The notes below the pieces were generated by a model that did not search any database, had not been told where the DNA came from, and saw nothing but the letters and a program-made list of their open reading frames with translations. This document shows, piece by piece, positions 18,388 to 27,063 of a stretch of 64,000 bases of DNA; position 1 is the first letter of the stretch; each line of letters starts with the position of its first letter. The position numbers were made by a program, and so were the translations under genes. This DNA comes from Halosolutus halophilus (lineage in GTDB: Archaea > Halobacteriota > Halobacteria > Halobacteriales > Natrialbaceae), in NCBI RefSeq assembly GCF_022869805.1, contig NZ_CP094974.1, positions 2,170,001 through 2,234,000 on the forward strand, written 5' to 3'.

Positions 18388-20019
18388 TCAGACTTCACGG
18401 ACCCGATTCGTTTCGTCGACTTCCCACTCTTCGAGATTTTCTCTGACGACCTTTCCGGTCGCTGACCGGGGGAGATCGTCGGGATGAGTGATTTTCATAT
18501 ATTGTGGGAGTTTATAGTTCGCTAGATTTTCCTTCAACATCTCCATGAGGTCATCTACGTCAAGCTCGTCAGGATTGTATGTGCTCACAATCGCACGCGG
18601 GACTTCTCCCCACTTCTCGTCTGGGACCCGAACGACCGTCGCTTCTTCGATCTCCTCGCGTTGGAGGAGCATTTTTTCGATCTCTGCGGGGTAGATGTTT
18701 TCTCCACCGCTCTTGATGAGGTACTTTCGGCGGTTGATGAAACTGTACGTGCAATCGTCATTGTACTCGAAGATATCGCCGGTCCGGAACCACCCGTCCT
18801 TGAAGTCCTCTTCATTGGCCTCTGGGTTGTTGATATAACCGCTGCAGAGAGCCGGCCCGCGTGCAGCGAGTTCGCCTCGCTCCTCAACTTCGTTCCAGTT
18901 CTCGTCGATGAGTTTCAGATCGACGAATGACGACTCTATCTTTCGGAGATCCTCATCGTCCGGTCGGACACCGATCGGGATGTCGTTCCCAGCGCTCAAC
19001 ACGTTCCCGACCTCAGTAGCGCCATAGGAGTTGGTGAATTGCATGTCGAATTTATCCGTGACCCGCTGGACTTTTTTCGGATCAACGAGGTCTGCCAAGG
19101 CACCCACGCCCCTAATTTCGCGCATGTTTTCAACATCGATGTCGTTTTCTTCGAGATAATCGAGGAAGCTGTTGATGACTCCCGGAAGGAGGAACAGCCA
19201 TCCAATCCCGCCCTCGTCTTCCTCAAGGAGGATTTCGACGATGCGTTCGTTGTCGAAGCCGTTGGGTGGGTAGTAAGTTCCGCCGAGAGTGAACACCGCT
19301 GGGAGGGCATCCGCCGAGATGATGTGGAATAGCGGTGCCCACGCAATCCACCCATCACCCCGCTCCATATTCCAATCGATGATGTAGTTTTGTCCTCGAG
19401 CCAGCCACGCTCGGTGGCTGATTACGACACCCTTTGGAAGACCAGTGGTCCCTGACGTGTAAAGGACGACTAGTCCTTGCTCAGGATCGGCCGTGTATTC
19501 AGGAGCGGGCTCCTCAGATGACCCCTCGTCGATTAGCGACTCGTAGGAGATGTCGCCGTCGTCTCCGTCAAGATTGATGATTTCCGGCGGATCTTCAAGC
19601 TCATCTTCAATCCATTGGGCTTTCTCCCGATACTGTTCGGAGACTACGAGTGCGTCCGGGTCGACGAGGCTGGCACAGTGAACGAGTTCCTCCTCTTCGA
19701 GCCGCCAGTTGAGCGCAGGGACTATGAATCCTACCTTCGCAGCGGCGAAGTACGGCTCGATGTATTCCCCTCGATTCTCCGCGAGGACAGCGACCCGAGC
19801 CTGCCCTTTTTCGTACCCGCGGTCAAGCAGCGCATTCGCGAGTGAATTGACGCGTTCATTGAGTTCGGTGTACGTGACCTTCCGATGAGGTTCACTGACG
19901 GCAGTCTGATCCGCGTACATCCGTGCGGCCTTCCGCATCAAATCGCCGACGTTGAAATGTTGGGTCTGGTCTACGAACGATTCTTGGTCCCCTATCCCCA
20001 GGTCGAAGTTAAACTCCAT
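18388..20019 (-). CDS. AMP-dependent acyl-CoA ligase
   Basis: A full-length 543-residue ANL-superfamily ligase forming acyl-AMP then acyl-CoA. Seen: N-terminal FNFDLGIGDQESFVDQ, P-loop YTSGTTGLPKG, the NSYGATEVGN adenine motif, GWFRTGD, KYLIKSGGENIYPAE hinge and the C-terminal LPRSATGK catalytic lysine. Length and motifs are complete. The gene and its flanks use more A/T in third positions than the importer genes, suggesting different ancestry. Two relatives with the same unusual N-terminal signature lie at 24503 and 28671. An NTF2-like gene follows upstream on the same strand (66 nt away), so they may be cotranscribed. The substrate is unknown; fatty, terpenoid or aromatic acids are all possible. 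Confidence 0.92.
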   Translation of the reverse strand: MEFNFDLGIGDQESFVDQTQHFNVGDLMRKAARMYADQTAVSEPHRKVTYTELNERVNSLANALLDRGYEKGQARVAVLAENRGEYIEPYFAAAKVGFIVPALNWRLEEEELVHCASLVDPDALVVSEQYREKAQWIEDELEDPPEIINLDGDDGDISYESLIDEGSSEEPAPEYTADPEQGLVVLYTSGTTGLPKGVVISHRAWLARGQNYIIDWNMERGDGWIAWAPLFHIISADALPAVFTLGGTYYPPNGFDNERIVEILLEEDEGGIGWLFLLPGVINSFLDYLEENDIDVENMREIRGVGALADLVDPKKVQRVTDKFDMQFTNSYGATEVGNVLSAGNDIPIGVRPDDEDLRKIESSFVDLKLIDENWNEVEERGELAARGPALCSGYINNPEANEEDFKDGWFRTGDIFEYNDDCTYSFINRRKYLIKSGGENIYPAEIEKMLLQREEIEEATVVRVPDEKWGEVPRAIVSTYNPDELDVDDLMEMLKENLANYKLPQYMKITHPDDLPRSATGKVVRENLEEWEVDETNRVREV

Positions 20020-20085
20020 ACGTCTTGATTATCATTAACAAGGTACATAAACATTTGGCCCCATATAGGAACGAGGGGGATGAAA

Positions 20086-20538
20086 TTAAATGGCCATCGG
20101 CGTTTCGGCCCAGCCGTCGTCGTAGGGCGAGAAGTATTTCGCCTCGTAGGTGAGTTTGTTAATCAACCACTCGTTGCCTTCCTTGGTGAAATCGATTGTG
20201 TAGAAGCCAGCGAGCCACGCTGCCCCCATATCTTCCACGTGACCGAGATCAAGGAAGTGCCAGCGTCCTGTGGCAGTGTCTCCATCCACGGTAATCCACG
20301 GGTTGATTGCTAAGTGGAAGGAATCGAGAATTCCCGTCTCCCCCTCAACGTATCCTTCAAGAAACCCCCTGAGTTCGTCCTTCCCGTCGTATCGCCCAAA
20401 GTCGCCATAATCAAGGACACAGTCATCAGTCATCAACTCTAGGACACCATCAACGTCGTGTTTGTCCATCCTGAGCATGTAACAGTGGGCAAGGTTCGAT
20501 ACTGTCAACGCTGCTGCGGGATCTTCTACCTCTTTCAT
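20086..20538 (-). CDS. NTF2-like / SnoaL-4-type protein
   Basis: A 150-residue cone-fold protein. Seen: ALTVSNLAHCYMLRMDKHDVD helix, a DCVLDYGDFGRYDGKDEL strand-loop, FHLAINPWITVDGDTATGRW and the YTIDFTKEGNEW strand. Proteins with this pattern (SnoaL_4) are often annotated as dehydratase, isomerase or small oxygenase subunits and commonly lie beside SDR and acyl-CoA genes in degradation clusters. Start chosen at MKEVEDPAA; an upstream in-frame codon is less likely. It lies directly upstream of the ligase gene on the same strand. Confidence 0.8.
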   Translation of the reverse strand: MKEVEDPAAALTVSNLAHCYMLRMDKHDVDGVLELMTDDCVLDYGDFGRYDGKDELRGFLEGYVEGETGILDSFHLAINPWITVDGDTATGRWHFLDLGHVEDMGAAWLAGFYTIDFTKEGNEWLINKLTYEAKYFSPYDDGWAETPMAI

Positions 20539-20643
20539 GATACAAGTTACCAATTATTGCGAAGCGATAAATAACTTTTGTTGAGTGAGACCTTCGCTTC
20601 ATCTCAAAATCGAACCATCTTCTGTCTGAGTGCCCTCAGTGCG

Positions 20644-20790
20644 TCATATATCCACTGTCAACCGGATACGTGTTCTCAGTAAGAATGAGGCTTCATCCAA
20701 GCACAGCCAGACGATGGTGTTCGCGACTACATTCGGGTCTTTGGATTTTCCGGACATCCAATCACTGGTCCAGCTGTCACCGAGACAGGT
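20644..20790 (-). pseudogene. C-terminal SDR relic
   Basis: The minus strand reads KDPNVVANTIVWLCLDEASF followed by a degraded end (LLRTRIRLTVDI), which matches the conserved C-terminal stretch of short-chain dehydrogenases (xxVANxIVWLCSDEASFVTG). The cofactor-binding and catalytic parts are missing. The preserved ~45 residues show a gene was lost here. Confidence 0.7.
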
Positions 20791-20802
20791 CCACTGATGA
20801 TT

Positions 20803-20938
20803 AAATCGATTTAATTTAAGTATTAGTAACATATATTTTTATAATATAAATAATATAAAAATATAGGAATTGATATCCCCGTTCCGACAGAAAATTATAA
20901 TTAGGTGGGAGAAGACGACTGATGTGGTGTCAAAAGCC
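20803..20938 (+). promoter_or_regulatory. Very AT-rich leader region of SDR gene
   Basis: From about 20803 to 20880 the sequence is almost only A and T, with several possible TATA boxes (TTTATAATATAAA), directly before the SDR gene at 20939. It stands out against the GC-rich surroundings and probably contains the promoter. Which TATA is used cannot be told. Confidence 0.45.
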
Positions 20939-21694
20939 ATGGGACTTGTAGAGGAGAAATCCACGATTATCACAGGTGCTGCATCGGGAATCGGGCAAGC
21001 GACAGCGAAAGTATTCGCGGAACACGGGGCGAATGTCGTCGTTGCTGACATTGATGTCGAAGGCGGCGAAGAAACGGTCGCGGATATCAGGGAAGCAGGT
21101 GGAACTGCTACCTTTGTCGAGACCAACGTAGCCGACCCGGACGATGTGGAGGCGATGATCCAAACCGCCGTCGACGAATACGGCGGATTGGACGTCCTTT
21201 ATAACAACGCCGGAATTGAGGGCAATGTGGCCAAATTGGCTGATCAGCCCGTAGAAGGATTCGACGATGTTGTTGATGTGAACTTGAAGGGGGTCTGGCT
21301 CGGGATGAAGTTTGGGATTTCAGCGATGATTGAAGATGGCGGCGGATCGATAATCAGCACGTCTTCCATCGGAGGGTTTCGAGGAATCCCGACGTACTCC
21401 GTATACGGAGCTACGAAAGCAGGGGTGAGCCTCATGACAAAGACTGTTGCAAACGAGTATGCCGAAGAAGGAATTCGATGTAATGCTGTAGCTCCGGGAA
21501 TCGTCGAAACTGAGATGATTAGCCGCGTTCTTGAGGAGGACCCCGGTCAAGAGGAAGAGTTCCTCGCAATGGAACCTATGCCGGGTCTAGCCCAACCTGA
21601 GGAGATCGCGAACGCCGTACTTTTCCTCGGGTCAGACCTCTCATCCCGAGTGACCGGGGCTACCCTCCCGGTTGAAGGCGGGCATCTCGCCTGA
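20939..21694 (+). CDS. SDR-family oxidoreductase
   Basis: A 251-residue short-chain dehydrogenase with TGAASGIGQ cofactor loop, DIDVEGG after the second strand (the Asp favours NAD), NNAGIEG, STSSIGG, YSVYGATKAG catalytic region and the GATLPVEGGHLA end. Start set at MGLVEEKST; the longer frame upstream runs into the AT-rich leader. It would oxidise or reduce a hydroxyl/keto group. It precedes the CGSC operon on the same strand but is separated by 183 AT-rich nt, so it probably has its own transcript. Confidence 0.9.
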   Translation: MGLVEEKSTIITGAASGIGQATAKVFAEHGANVVVADIDVEGGEETVADIREAGGTATFVETNVADPDDVEAMIQTAVDEYGGLDVLYNNAGIEGNVAKLADQPVEGFDDVVDVNLKGVWLGMKFGISAMIEDGGGSIISTSSIGGFRGIPTYSVYGATKAGVSLMTKTVANEYAEEGIRCNAVAPGIVETEMISRVLEEDPGQEEEFLAMEPMPGLAQPEEIANAVLFLGSDLSSRVTGATLPVEGGHLA

Positions 21695-21877
21695 TCGAAG
21701 ACAACCGGAATGGCGTTTTTATTTTTAAATAAATAGTATGGTTCTTTGTTATCAAATTATTTGAATCATATAAATAAAACAATTGATGGTATAGTATCAA
21801 AACTTTACTGCCTGATACAATTCTACAACACGGCCCCATGTGTGACCCAAACGATTAAACGTTAAAAGTGCGTGTGA

Positions 21878-22447
21878 ATGTCTATGTTCGATCCAGTGGC
21901 TGAAACTGAAGACGTGGGCCAAAAGCCCATCTCGCCCCGGTTAGAGAGCCTTGAGAATGCCCGAATCGGCCTGTTCGACAATGGAAAACCAGCTGCCGAA
22001 CCCGCACTGGCAGTGATCGGCGAGCGCCTACAGGACCGATACCCGGATGTCGAGATCGTGACCTACGCCGTCGAGCACCTCAACCGATTGAAAAACGACG
22101 ATGTGCTCGACCAAATCGGATCGTGGGCCGACGATGAGACTGACGCCTGTATCGGGGCGATCGGTGACTGCGGTTCCTGTACGAAGTTCCTCGTCTACGG
22201 GGTCAATGCGATTGAACGATCCGGGACGCCAGCGGTCGGGTTGATCGATAGCGGCTTCGCGCTCGACTGGGAGATGAACTCGCGGGACCTGGGGCGGCCC
22301 TTGCGACAGCACTCGGTCCCAGAGTACTCCGAGGTGACGGATATCGAACGGGTCCGTGAGCGAATCACCGACGAGGATATCGACGAACTGGTCGCCCGGT
22401 TGACCACGCCTCGAACCGAGGAGGAATTGGGCGACGGGGATCGGTGA
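21878..22447 (+). CDS. UGSC-family protein with Cys in place of Sec (CGSC)
   Basis: A 189-residue protein. Around residues 90-103 it reads ACIGAIGDCGSCTKFLVYG. This matches the redox motif of the UGSC (seleno)protein family, known from marine metagenome selenoproteomes, in which the first residue is selenocysteine; here both residues are Cys (codons TGC and TGT; C98, C101). The N-terminal part has a Rossmann-like start (ARIGLFDNGKPAA) and a PDVEIVTY strand. No membrane segment or signal is present. It overlaps the next gene by 4 nt and opens a three-gene operon ending in a thioredoxin-reductase-like enzyme, so a thiol-based redox function is likely. The reaction is unknown; a link to glycine/betaine-reductase-type chemistry is speculation. 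Confidence 0.82.
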   Translation: MSMFDPVAETEDVGQKPISPRLESLENARIGLFDNGKPAAEPALAVIGERLQDRYPDVEIVTYAVEHLNRLKNDDVLDQIGSWADDETDACIGAIGDCGSCTKFLVYGVNAIERSGTPAVGLIDSGFALDWEMNSRDLGRPLRQHSVPEYSEVTDIERVRERITDEDIDELVARLTTPRTEEELGDGDR

Positions 22448-23559
22448 CGATGCCCGTGGACGATCGCGATACCTCGATCGAAGCGACGACAGCTGAACTC
22501 TACGAACGGGGGGCGACCGACGGACTGCCGGTCGTTCCGCCATCCGAGGAACGGGTCGAACGTATGCTTGAAGGAACTGACCGTCCCCCCGAAACTGAAC
22601 TCGGGACGTTAGGAACCAGAGAGGGATCTTTGACGGTCGAAACCGTCGCTGTGAACGGTGTGATGGCTGGCTGTCTCCCGATTCATATGCCGGTCCTGCT
22701 CGCTGGTGCGGAGGCCCTCGTGGACCCGAAGTCGAACGCAATTCAGGCCTCAGTAAGTACGGGTTCGTGGGCCTACTTGTTCCTCCTCAACGGCCCCATC
22801 AAGGAAGTTCTTGACGTCAACTGCGGAACCGCCGCGTTTGGTCCCGGCTTTCGGACGAACCGGACCGTCGCCCGTGCACTTGGCCTCATCTACAAGAACT
22901 GTGCGCGCATCCACCCCGGCGAAAAGGAGATGTCAACGCTAGGCTCCCCGTTCAAGTTCAGTCTCCTTGCCGGCGAGAACGAGGAGGAAAGTCCCTGGGA
23001 TCCTCTCCACGTCGAACGTGGATACGACGCCAACGAGAGCACGATCACCTTCGCTGCCCCGAACAGCTACCTCCAGACGTTACCACGCCGGATCAGTCCC
23101 GAGGGCGTCCTCGCGAACCTGATCCACAACACGCCACCTGGGATGACCGGAATGAAGACCGAAACCGCAAACGAGCGCTTTGAAGGGTTCCAGACAGAGG
23201 TGTTCTACGGACTCTGTCCATACAACGCGGGGGAACTGGAAGACTACAGTAAGTCAGAGATCAAGTCGTACATCTACGAGAACGCCCGGAACCCGGCCCG
23301 CGAGTCGGGGCTCGGAATCGGAGATGATCCCGACGGTGGGACGCTCCCGCCGATCTCGGTCCGGCAGTTCGACGACCCCGACCGGATCAACCTGTTCGTC
23401 GCGGGGGGGAGCGGCCGATTCAACGCGATCATCGGCCCGACGATGGGGGGTCCCACCACGAAGCGAATCTCCCTGCCGGACAATTGGGAGTCGCTCGTCG
23501 AACGGTACGGTCCCGAACTCGACCGGGACTGGGGCGTGGGCTGGAAAGGGCCAAGATGA
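22444..23559 (+). CDS. Conserved partner of the CGSC protein, function unknown
   Basis: A 371-residue soluble protein, start GTG at 22444 (or ATG at 22450) overlapping the CGSC gene. It has no transmembrane segment. Recognisable patterns: GLPVVPPSEERVERML near the N-terminus, AVNGVMAGCLPIHMPVLL, LDVNCGTAAFGPG, a YKNCARIHPGEK segment, FAAPNSYLQTLPRR, and a glycine-rich C-terminal FVAGGSGRFNAIIGP. Three cysteines (in MAGCLP, DVNCGT, KNCARIH) look like candidates for redox or metal roles. I do not recognise a named family. Four-nt overlaps on both sides indicate coupled, probably stoichiometric production with the CGSC protein and the reductase, so a complex is plausible. Confidence 0.8.
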   Translation: MTMPVDDRDTSIEATTAELYERGATDGLPVVPPSEERVERMLEGTDRPPETELGTLGTREGSLTVETVAVNGVMAGCLPIHMPVLLAGAEALVDPKSNAIQASVSTGSWAYLFLLNGPIKEVLDVNCGTAAFGPGFRTNRTVARALGLIYKNCARIHPGEKEMSTLGSPFKFSLLAGENEEESPWDPLHVERGYDANESTITFAAPNSYLQTLPRRISPEGVLANLIHNTPPGMTGMKTETANERFEGFQTEVFYGLCPYNAGELEDYSKSEIKSYIYENARNPARESGLGIGDDPDGGTLPPISVRQFDDPDRINLFVAGGSGRFNAIIGPTMGGPTTKRISLPDNWESLVERYGPELDRDWGVGWKGPR

Positions 23560-24467
23560 TGGTGGACGTCCTCGTCGTCGGCGCCGGGCCGGCCGGACTC
23601 TCGGCCGGTCTGTCCGCCAACCGCGCAGGGCTCGAGACGACGGTTCTCGAAGCCGAGAGCGTCGGTGGCGAACTCGTCAACAGGAACACCATCGAGAACC
23701 TGCCGGGTCACCCGCCGGTTTCCGGAACCGAGTTACGATCGACGTTCGTCGAGCAGTTCCGGGCGGCTGGCGGGTCGATCACGCTCGGTACCGTCGAGCG
23801 GGTCTACGACGACGATCCGTTCCGGGTAACGACGACCGGCGCGGAGTACCGGTCCCGAAGCGTCGTCCTGGCGACCGGCGGCGTCCCGACGTCCCTCGGC
23901 GTCCCCGGCGAAGAGACATTCACCGGCCGCGGCGTCTTCCGCTGTGCGACGTGTGACGGGCCGCTGTACGCAGGCAAGACCGTCGCCGTCGCCGGCAGTT
24001 CAGACTGGGCTGCGACCGACGCCCTCTTTCTGACGAATCACGCCGATCGCGTGGTCCTGATCGAGCCGGGCGACCGCCTCGACGCTGGCGACCCCCTTCG
24101 CGATCGGCTTGTCGACAACCCGACGGTCGACGTTCGAACTCGAACGGAAATCACCGAGATCCAGGGTGAGGACGTCCTCAAACGACTCCAGCTGGTCGAT
24201 CGCGACGACGGGCGCGAGTACGCCGAGTCCGTTGGCGGCCTCTACGTTCAGCAGGGAATCGATCCCGCCACCGACGCCTTCTCGGACGTCGTCTCGCTGA
24301 CCGACCGTGGAGAGGTCGTCGTCGACGCGGGACTCGAGACCGACACGTCGGGGATCTTCGCCGCCGGCGACGTTCGCCAGTCGTCGCCGCGAACTGTCGC
24401 TGCCGCGATCGGCGACGGTACCACGGCGGCGCACTCGGCCGTGTCGTACGTGGAACGAACGCGGTAG
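23556..24467 (+). CDS. Thioredoxin-reductase-like flavoprotein with CATC motif
   Basis: A 303-residue two-domain flavoenzyme. FAD loop VVGAGPAGLSAG (residues 7-18), a redox pair RCATCDG (Cys130, Cys133), and the C-terminal FAD motif GIFAAGDVR (267-274) place it in the thioredoxin reductase family. The pyridine-nucleotide loop is atypical: AVAGSSDWAATDA instead of GGGxSAxE, and the HRRxxxR pattern that grips the NADPH phosphate is replaced by LIEPGDRLDAG. So NADPH use is doubtful; NADH or ferredoxin are alternatives. ATG overlaps the partner stop by 4 nt. It probably recycles the CGSC disulfide. The next gene is convergent, 35 nt away. Confidence 0.85.
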   Translation: MMVDVLVVGAGPAGLSAGLSANRAGLETTVLEAESVGGELVNRNTIENLPGHPPVSGTELRSTFVEQFRAAGGSITLGTVERVYDDDPFRVTTTGAEYRSRSVVLATGGVPTSLGVPGEETFTGRGVFRCATCDGPLYAGKTVAVAGSSDWAATDALFLTNHADRVVLIEPGDRLDAGDPLRDRLVDNPTVDVRTRTEITEIQGEDVLKRLQLVDRDDGREYAESVGGLYVQQGIDPATDAFSDVVSLTDRGEVVVDAGLETDTSGIFAAGDVRQSSPRTVAAAIGDGTTAAHSAVSYVERTR

Positions 24468-24502
24468 ATGTCGACGGCCGACGGCGATCGGTCGTGGACC
24501 GG

Positions 24503-26182
24503 CTACTCGCCCCGTACCCGCGCGTCTTCGCTTCGTGGCCACTCCTCGATCTCGGGCCTGGCGACCTTTCCAGTACCCGAGATAGGGAACCGATCGGGAT
24601 CGACGAACTCGATGTAGTGGGGAAGTTTGTAGCGAGCGAGGCGCCCCTCACACAGTCCGAGCAACTCTTTTCGGAGCGTATCGCGGTCCTCGTCACCGTC
24701 GAGGGTGTCCTCAACACCCACCAGCGCTCGTGGAACCTCCCCCCAAGTCGGGTCGTCAGTCTTGACCACCACGGCCTTAGCGACCCGGTCGTGGGACTCG
24801 AGAACCTCCTCGAGTTCGGCGGGGTAGATGTTTTCCCCACCCGATTTGATCAGGTACTTCGTCCGGTTGAGATAGCTGTACGTGCCGTCGTCGTGTCGCT
24901 CGAAGACGTCGCCAGTGTGGTACCAGCCGTCTTCAAACGCCTCGCGGTTAGCCTCCGAATTGTCGAGGTAGCCACTGAACAACGACGGTCCCCTGACCAG
25001 CATCTCGCCGCGGTTGTCTCCGCCGTACCCGTCTATGTCGAGGTCGATGGCGCAGTTCGGACTTTCCCGTTTCCTGAGCAGTTCGTCGTCCGGCTCGACC
25101 CCGATCGGGAGCTGGTTTCCCGAGGTGGCGTGACCAGCCTCCGTCGAGCCGTAGGTGTTCTGAAACGGAGTGTCGAACAGCGTCGTCACTCGGGCGACGA
25201 GCGCGGGATCGAGTATATCAGCTAGGGCCCCCATTGTCCGGATCGGCGGCAGATCGGTCGCGTCAAGGTCGGTGTCCTCAATGTGATCGCACAGCGGTTC
25301 GATCATGCCAGGCACCAAAAAGAGCCAGGCGATCGGCCGTTCGGAGTCGGTCAGCGAGTCGAGGATCGCCTCCGGTTCGAAGCCGTCGACGACGTAGTAG
25401 GTGCCGCCCAGGGCGGCCATCGTGACGATCCAGTCGAGCCCACCCATGTGAAAGATCGGGCCCCAGCCGACGTAGTTGTCGCCACGCTCGAGGCCGAAGT
25501 CCTGGGCCACTTGGTTCGATCGCGCCAACTCTGCCCGGTGGCTGACGACCGCGCCCTTGGGGAGGCCGGTCGTTCCCGATGTGTTGATGACGGCGAATCC
25601 CTGCTCCGGGTCGACAATCCGTTCCAATCGGGCCTCGTCTGGATCGCCATTCTCGCGCAGCAACTCGAAGGAACGGTCGTCGTCTCGATCGGACTCGGCC
25701 ACTCCGCCGGACTCATCGTCACTATCGTAGTCCACGATCAGCGGATCGGCGACTCCGTCCTCAACGATCCAGTCGACCTTCTCGCGGAACCGATCGGAGA
25801 CGACGAGGATATCCGGCTCGATGAGATCGGCGCAGTGGACGAGTTCGTCGCGTTCCAGCCGCCAGTTCAGCGGCGCGAGCAGGGCGCCGACCTTTGCGCA
25901 AGCGTGTGCCAGTTCAATGGTTTCGAGGCGGTTCTCGGCCACGATGGCGACCGAACCTACCTCGAATTCGACGCCGAGGTCGAGCAACGACGACGCGAGC
26001 CGATCCGTCCGCTCGTCGAGTTCAGCGTACGTGACCGAGCGTTCCCGCTTGAGATCGACGATCGCTTGGCGGTCCGGATCCGTCCGCGCTGTCTTCCGCA
26101 ACTGGTCGGCCACGCTGAACTGTGCCGATCGGTCGACGAACCTGGCGGTCCCGTCGATACCCAGATCGAAGTTCGCGGTCAT
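24503..26182 (-). CDS. AMP-dependent acyl-CoA ligase
   Basis: A 559-residue ANL ligase with complete motifs: N-terminal NFDLGIDGTARFVDRSAQFS, P-loop NTSGTTGLPKG, NTYGSTEAGH, GWYHTGD, KYLIKSGGENIYPAE hinge and FPISGTGK catalytic lysine. It is paralogous to the ligase at 18388 but has an insertion of acidic residues before the P-loop (DYDSDDESGGVAESDRDDD) and GC-rich codon use. It converges on the CGSC operon. Its role should be activation of an organic acid; the substrate is unknown. Confidence 0.92.
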   Translation of the reverse strand: MTANFDLGIDGTARFVDRSAQFSVADQLRKTARTDPDRQAIVDLKRERSVTYAELDERTDRLASSLLDLGVEFEVGSVAIVAENRLETIELAHACAKVGALLAPLNWRLERDELVHCADLIEPDILVVSDRFREKVDWIVEDGVADPLIVDYDSDDESGGVAESDRDDDRSFELLRENGDPDEARLERIVDPEQGFAVINTSGTTGLPKGAVVSHRAELARSNQVAQDFGLERGDNYVGWGPIFHMGGLDWIVTMAALGGTYYVVDGFEPEAILDSLTDSERPIAWLFLVPGMIEPLCDHIEDTDLDATDLPPIRTMGALADILDPALVARVTTLFDTPFQNTYGSTEAGHATSGNQLPIGVEPDDELLRKRESPNCAIDLDIDGYGGDNRGEMLVRGPSLFSGYLDNSEANREAFEDGWYHTGDVFERHDDGTYSYLNRTKYLIKSGGENIYPAELEEVLESHDRVAKAVVVKTDDPTWGEVPRALVGVEDTLDGDEDRDTLRKELLGLCEGRLARYKLPHYIEFVDPDRFPISGTGKVARPEIEEWPRSEDARVRGE

Positions 26183-27063
26183 ACATCCAAGCTAGAATCT
26201 CTCACATTTAGCCGTTCTGATGCCAATCAGCACCGTTTCATCGATGACTAATTGAAGCGTGTCGACATCCAAACTGGCATTGGACAGATTAGCGATTCCG
26301 TGCCACACGATCCTCTGACAGATAGGCATCGACGTCAATCCATCGACCGATCGTGGCCCGGAACCGCAGGAGACACGCTACCAGTGCTGCGGCGGTTACA
26401 TCGGTCATGGATTTACGGACCCGGAGTACCGGACGGGGAGTGTTTTGCGGCGTGCCGAGAGGCGCAGGTGAGCATGATAACTGACGCCCCTATCACCGAC
26501 TGGGTTGCTGTCCCGACTGTGGAAGCGACGATGTCGACTGGGAAGTCTCGACTGGCCACCTGCGACTTTCTACGAGAAGTTCTGCGATCGACACCGAAGT
26601 TCGTGGGTATGGCGACGCCCGCGTCATCTGTAGCTAGCTTTCACTCGAACCGTGGTGTCCCAGTATCACCAGAACCACTATAGATCGACGTATCGCAGTT
26701 GCACATGGTCGTCGTACCGCCGGTTGTAGTTAGTGGCACTTCCAAGTATCAACCCAACATGGACCGTAGCGGACAGCGGCTGTATCCTGCCAGTCCACTT
26801 TCGGGGCACCAACGCCTATACCCCGATAGTCGAAAGTTACGCGTAGCCGTCGTGACAATGGTCGCGATCGGACCGACCATACGGGTTACCCAACAATCGC
26901 GGACTGTAGCGGACAGCTGCCCGTCTTCGTCTGCCATTCGCTGGTAGGCCTGACCCGCTCGGAGAATTGTGTTTGATCGCTAAATAATCCTGCTTGCTAC
27001 TGCTAAATACGCCGTCAGAACCCGTCACAAGAACTATTACCGAAACGGGTGACTGTACCTATC
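26183..27063. other. Degenerate stretch without an intact gene
   Basis: About 880 nt. Around 26509-26560 one plus frame reads CCPDCGSDDVDWEVSTGHL, which resembles the zinc-ribbon of DUF35/OB-fold proteins that partner thiolases, but the following sequence does not continue the match, so at most a relic remains. Between about 26750 and 26920 an imperfect repeat (unit with TAGCGGACAGC) occurs twice. I see no other recognisable content. Confidence 0.35.

Noticed and set aside
21878-22447. Possible selenocysteine codon in the UGSC-type motif
   Set aside because: The first motif residue is encoded by TGC and the second Cys by TGT; no in-frame TGA is present, so selenocysteine is not used here.
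26252-26683. 143-residue plus frame
   Set aside because: Composition is not haloarchaeal and no domain is visible; only a short zinc-ribbon-like stretch in another frame is suggestive.
26750-26920. Possible CRISPR or tandem repeat with TAGCGGACAGC units
   Set aside because: Only two imperfect copies about 140 nt apart, with no regular spacing or cas genes in the window.
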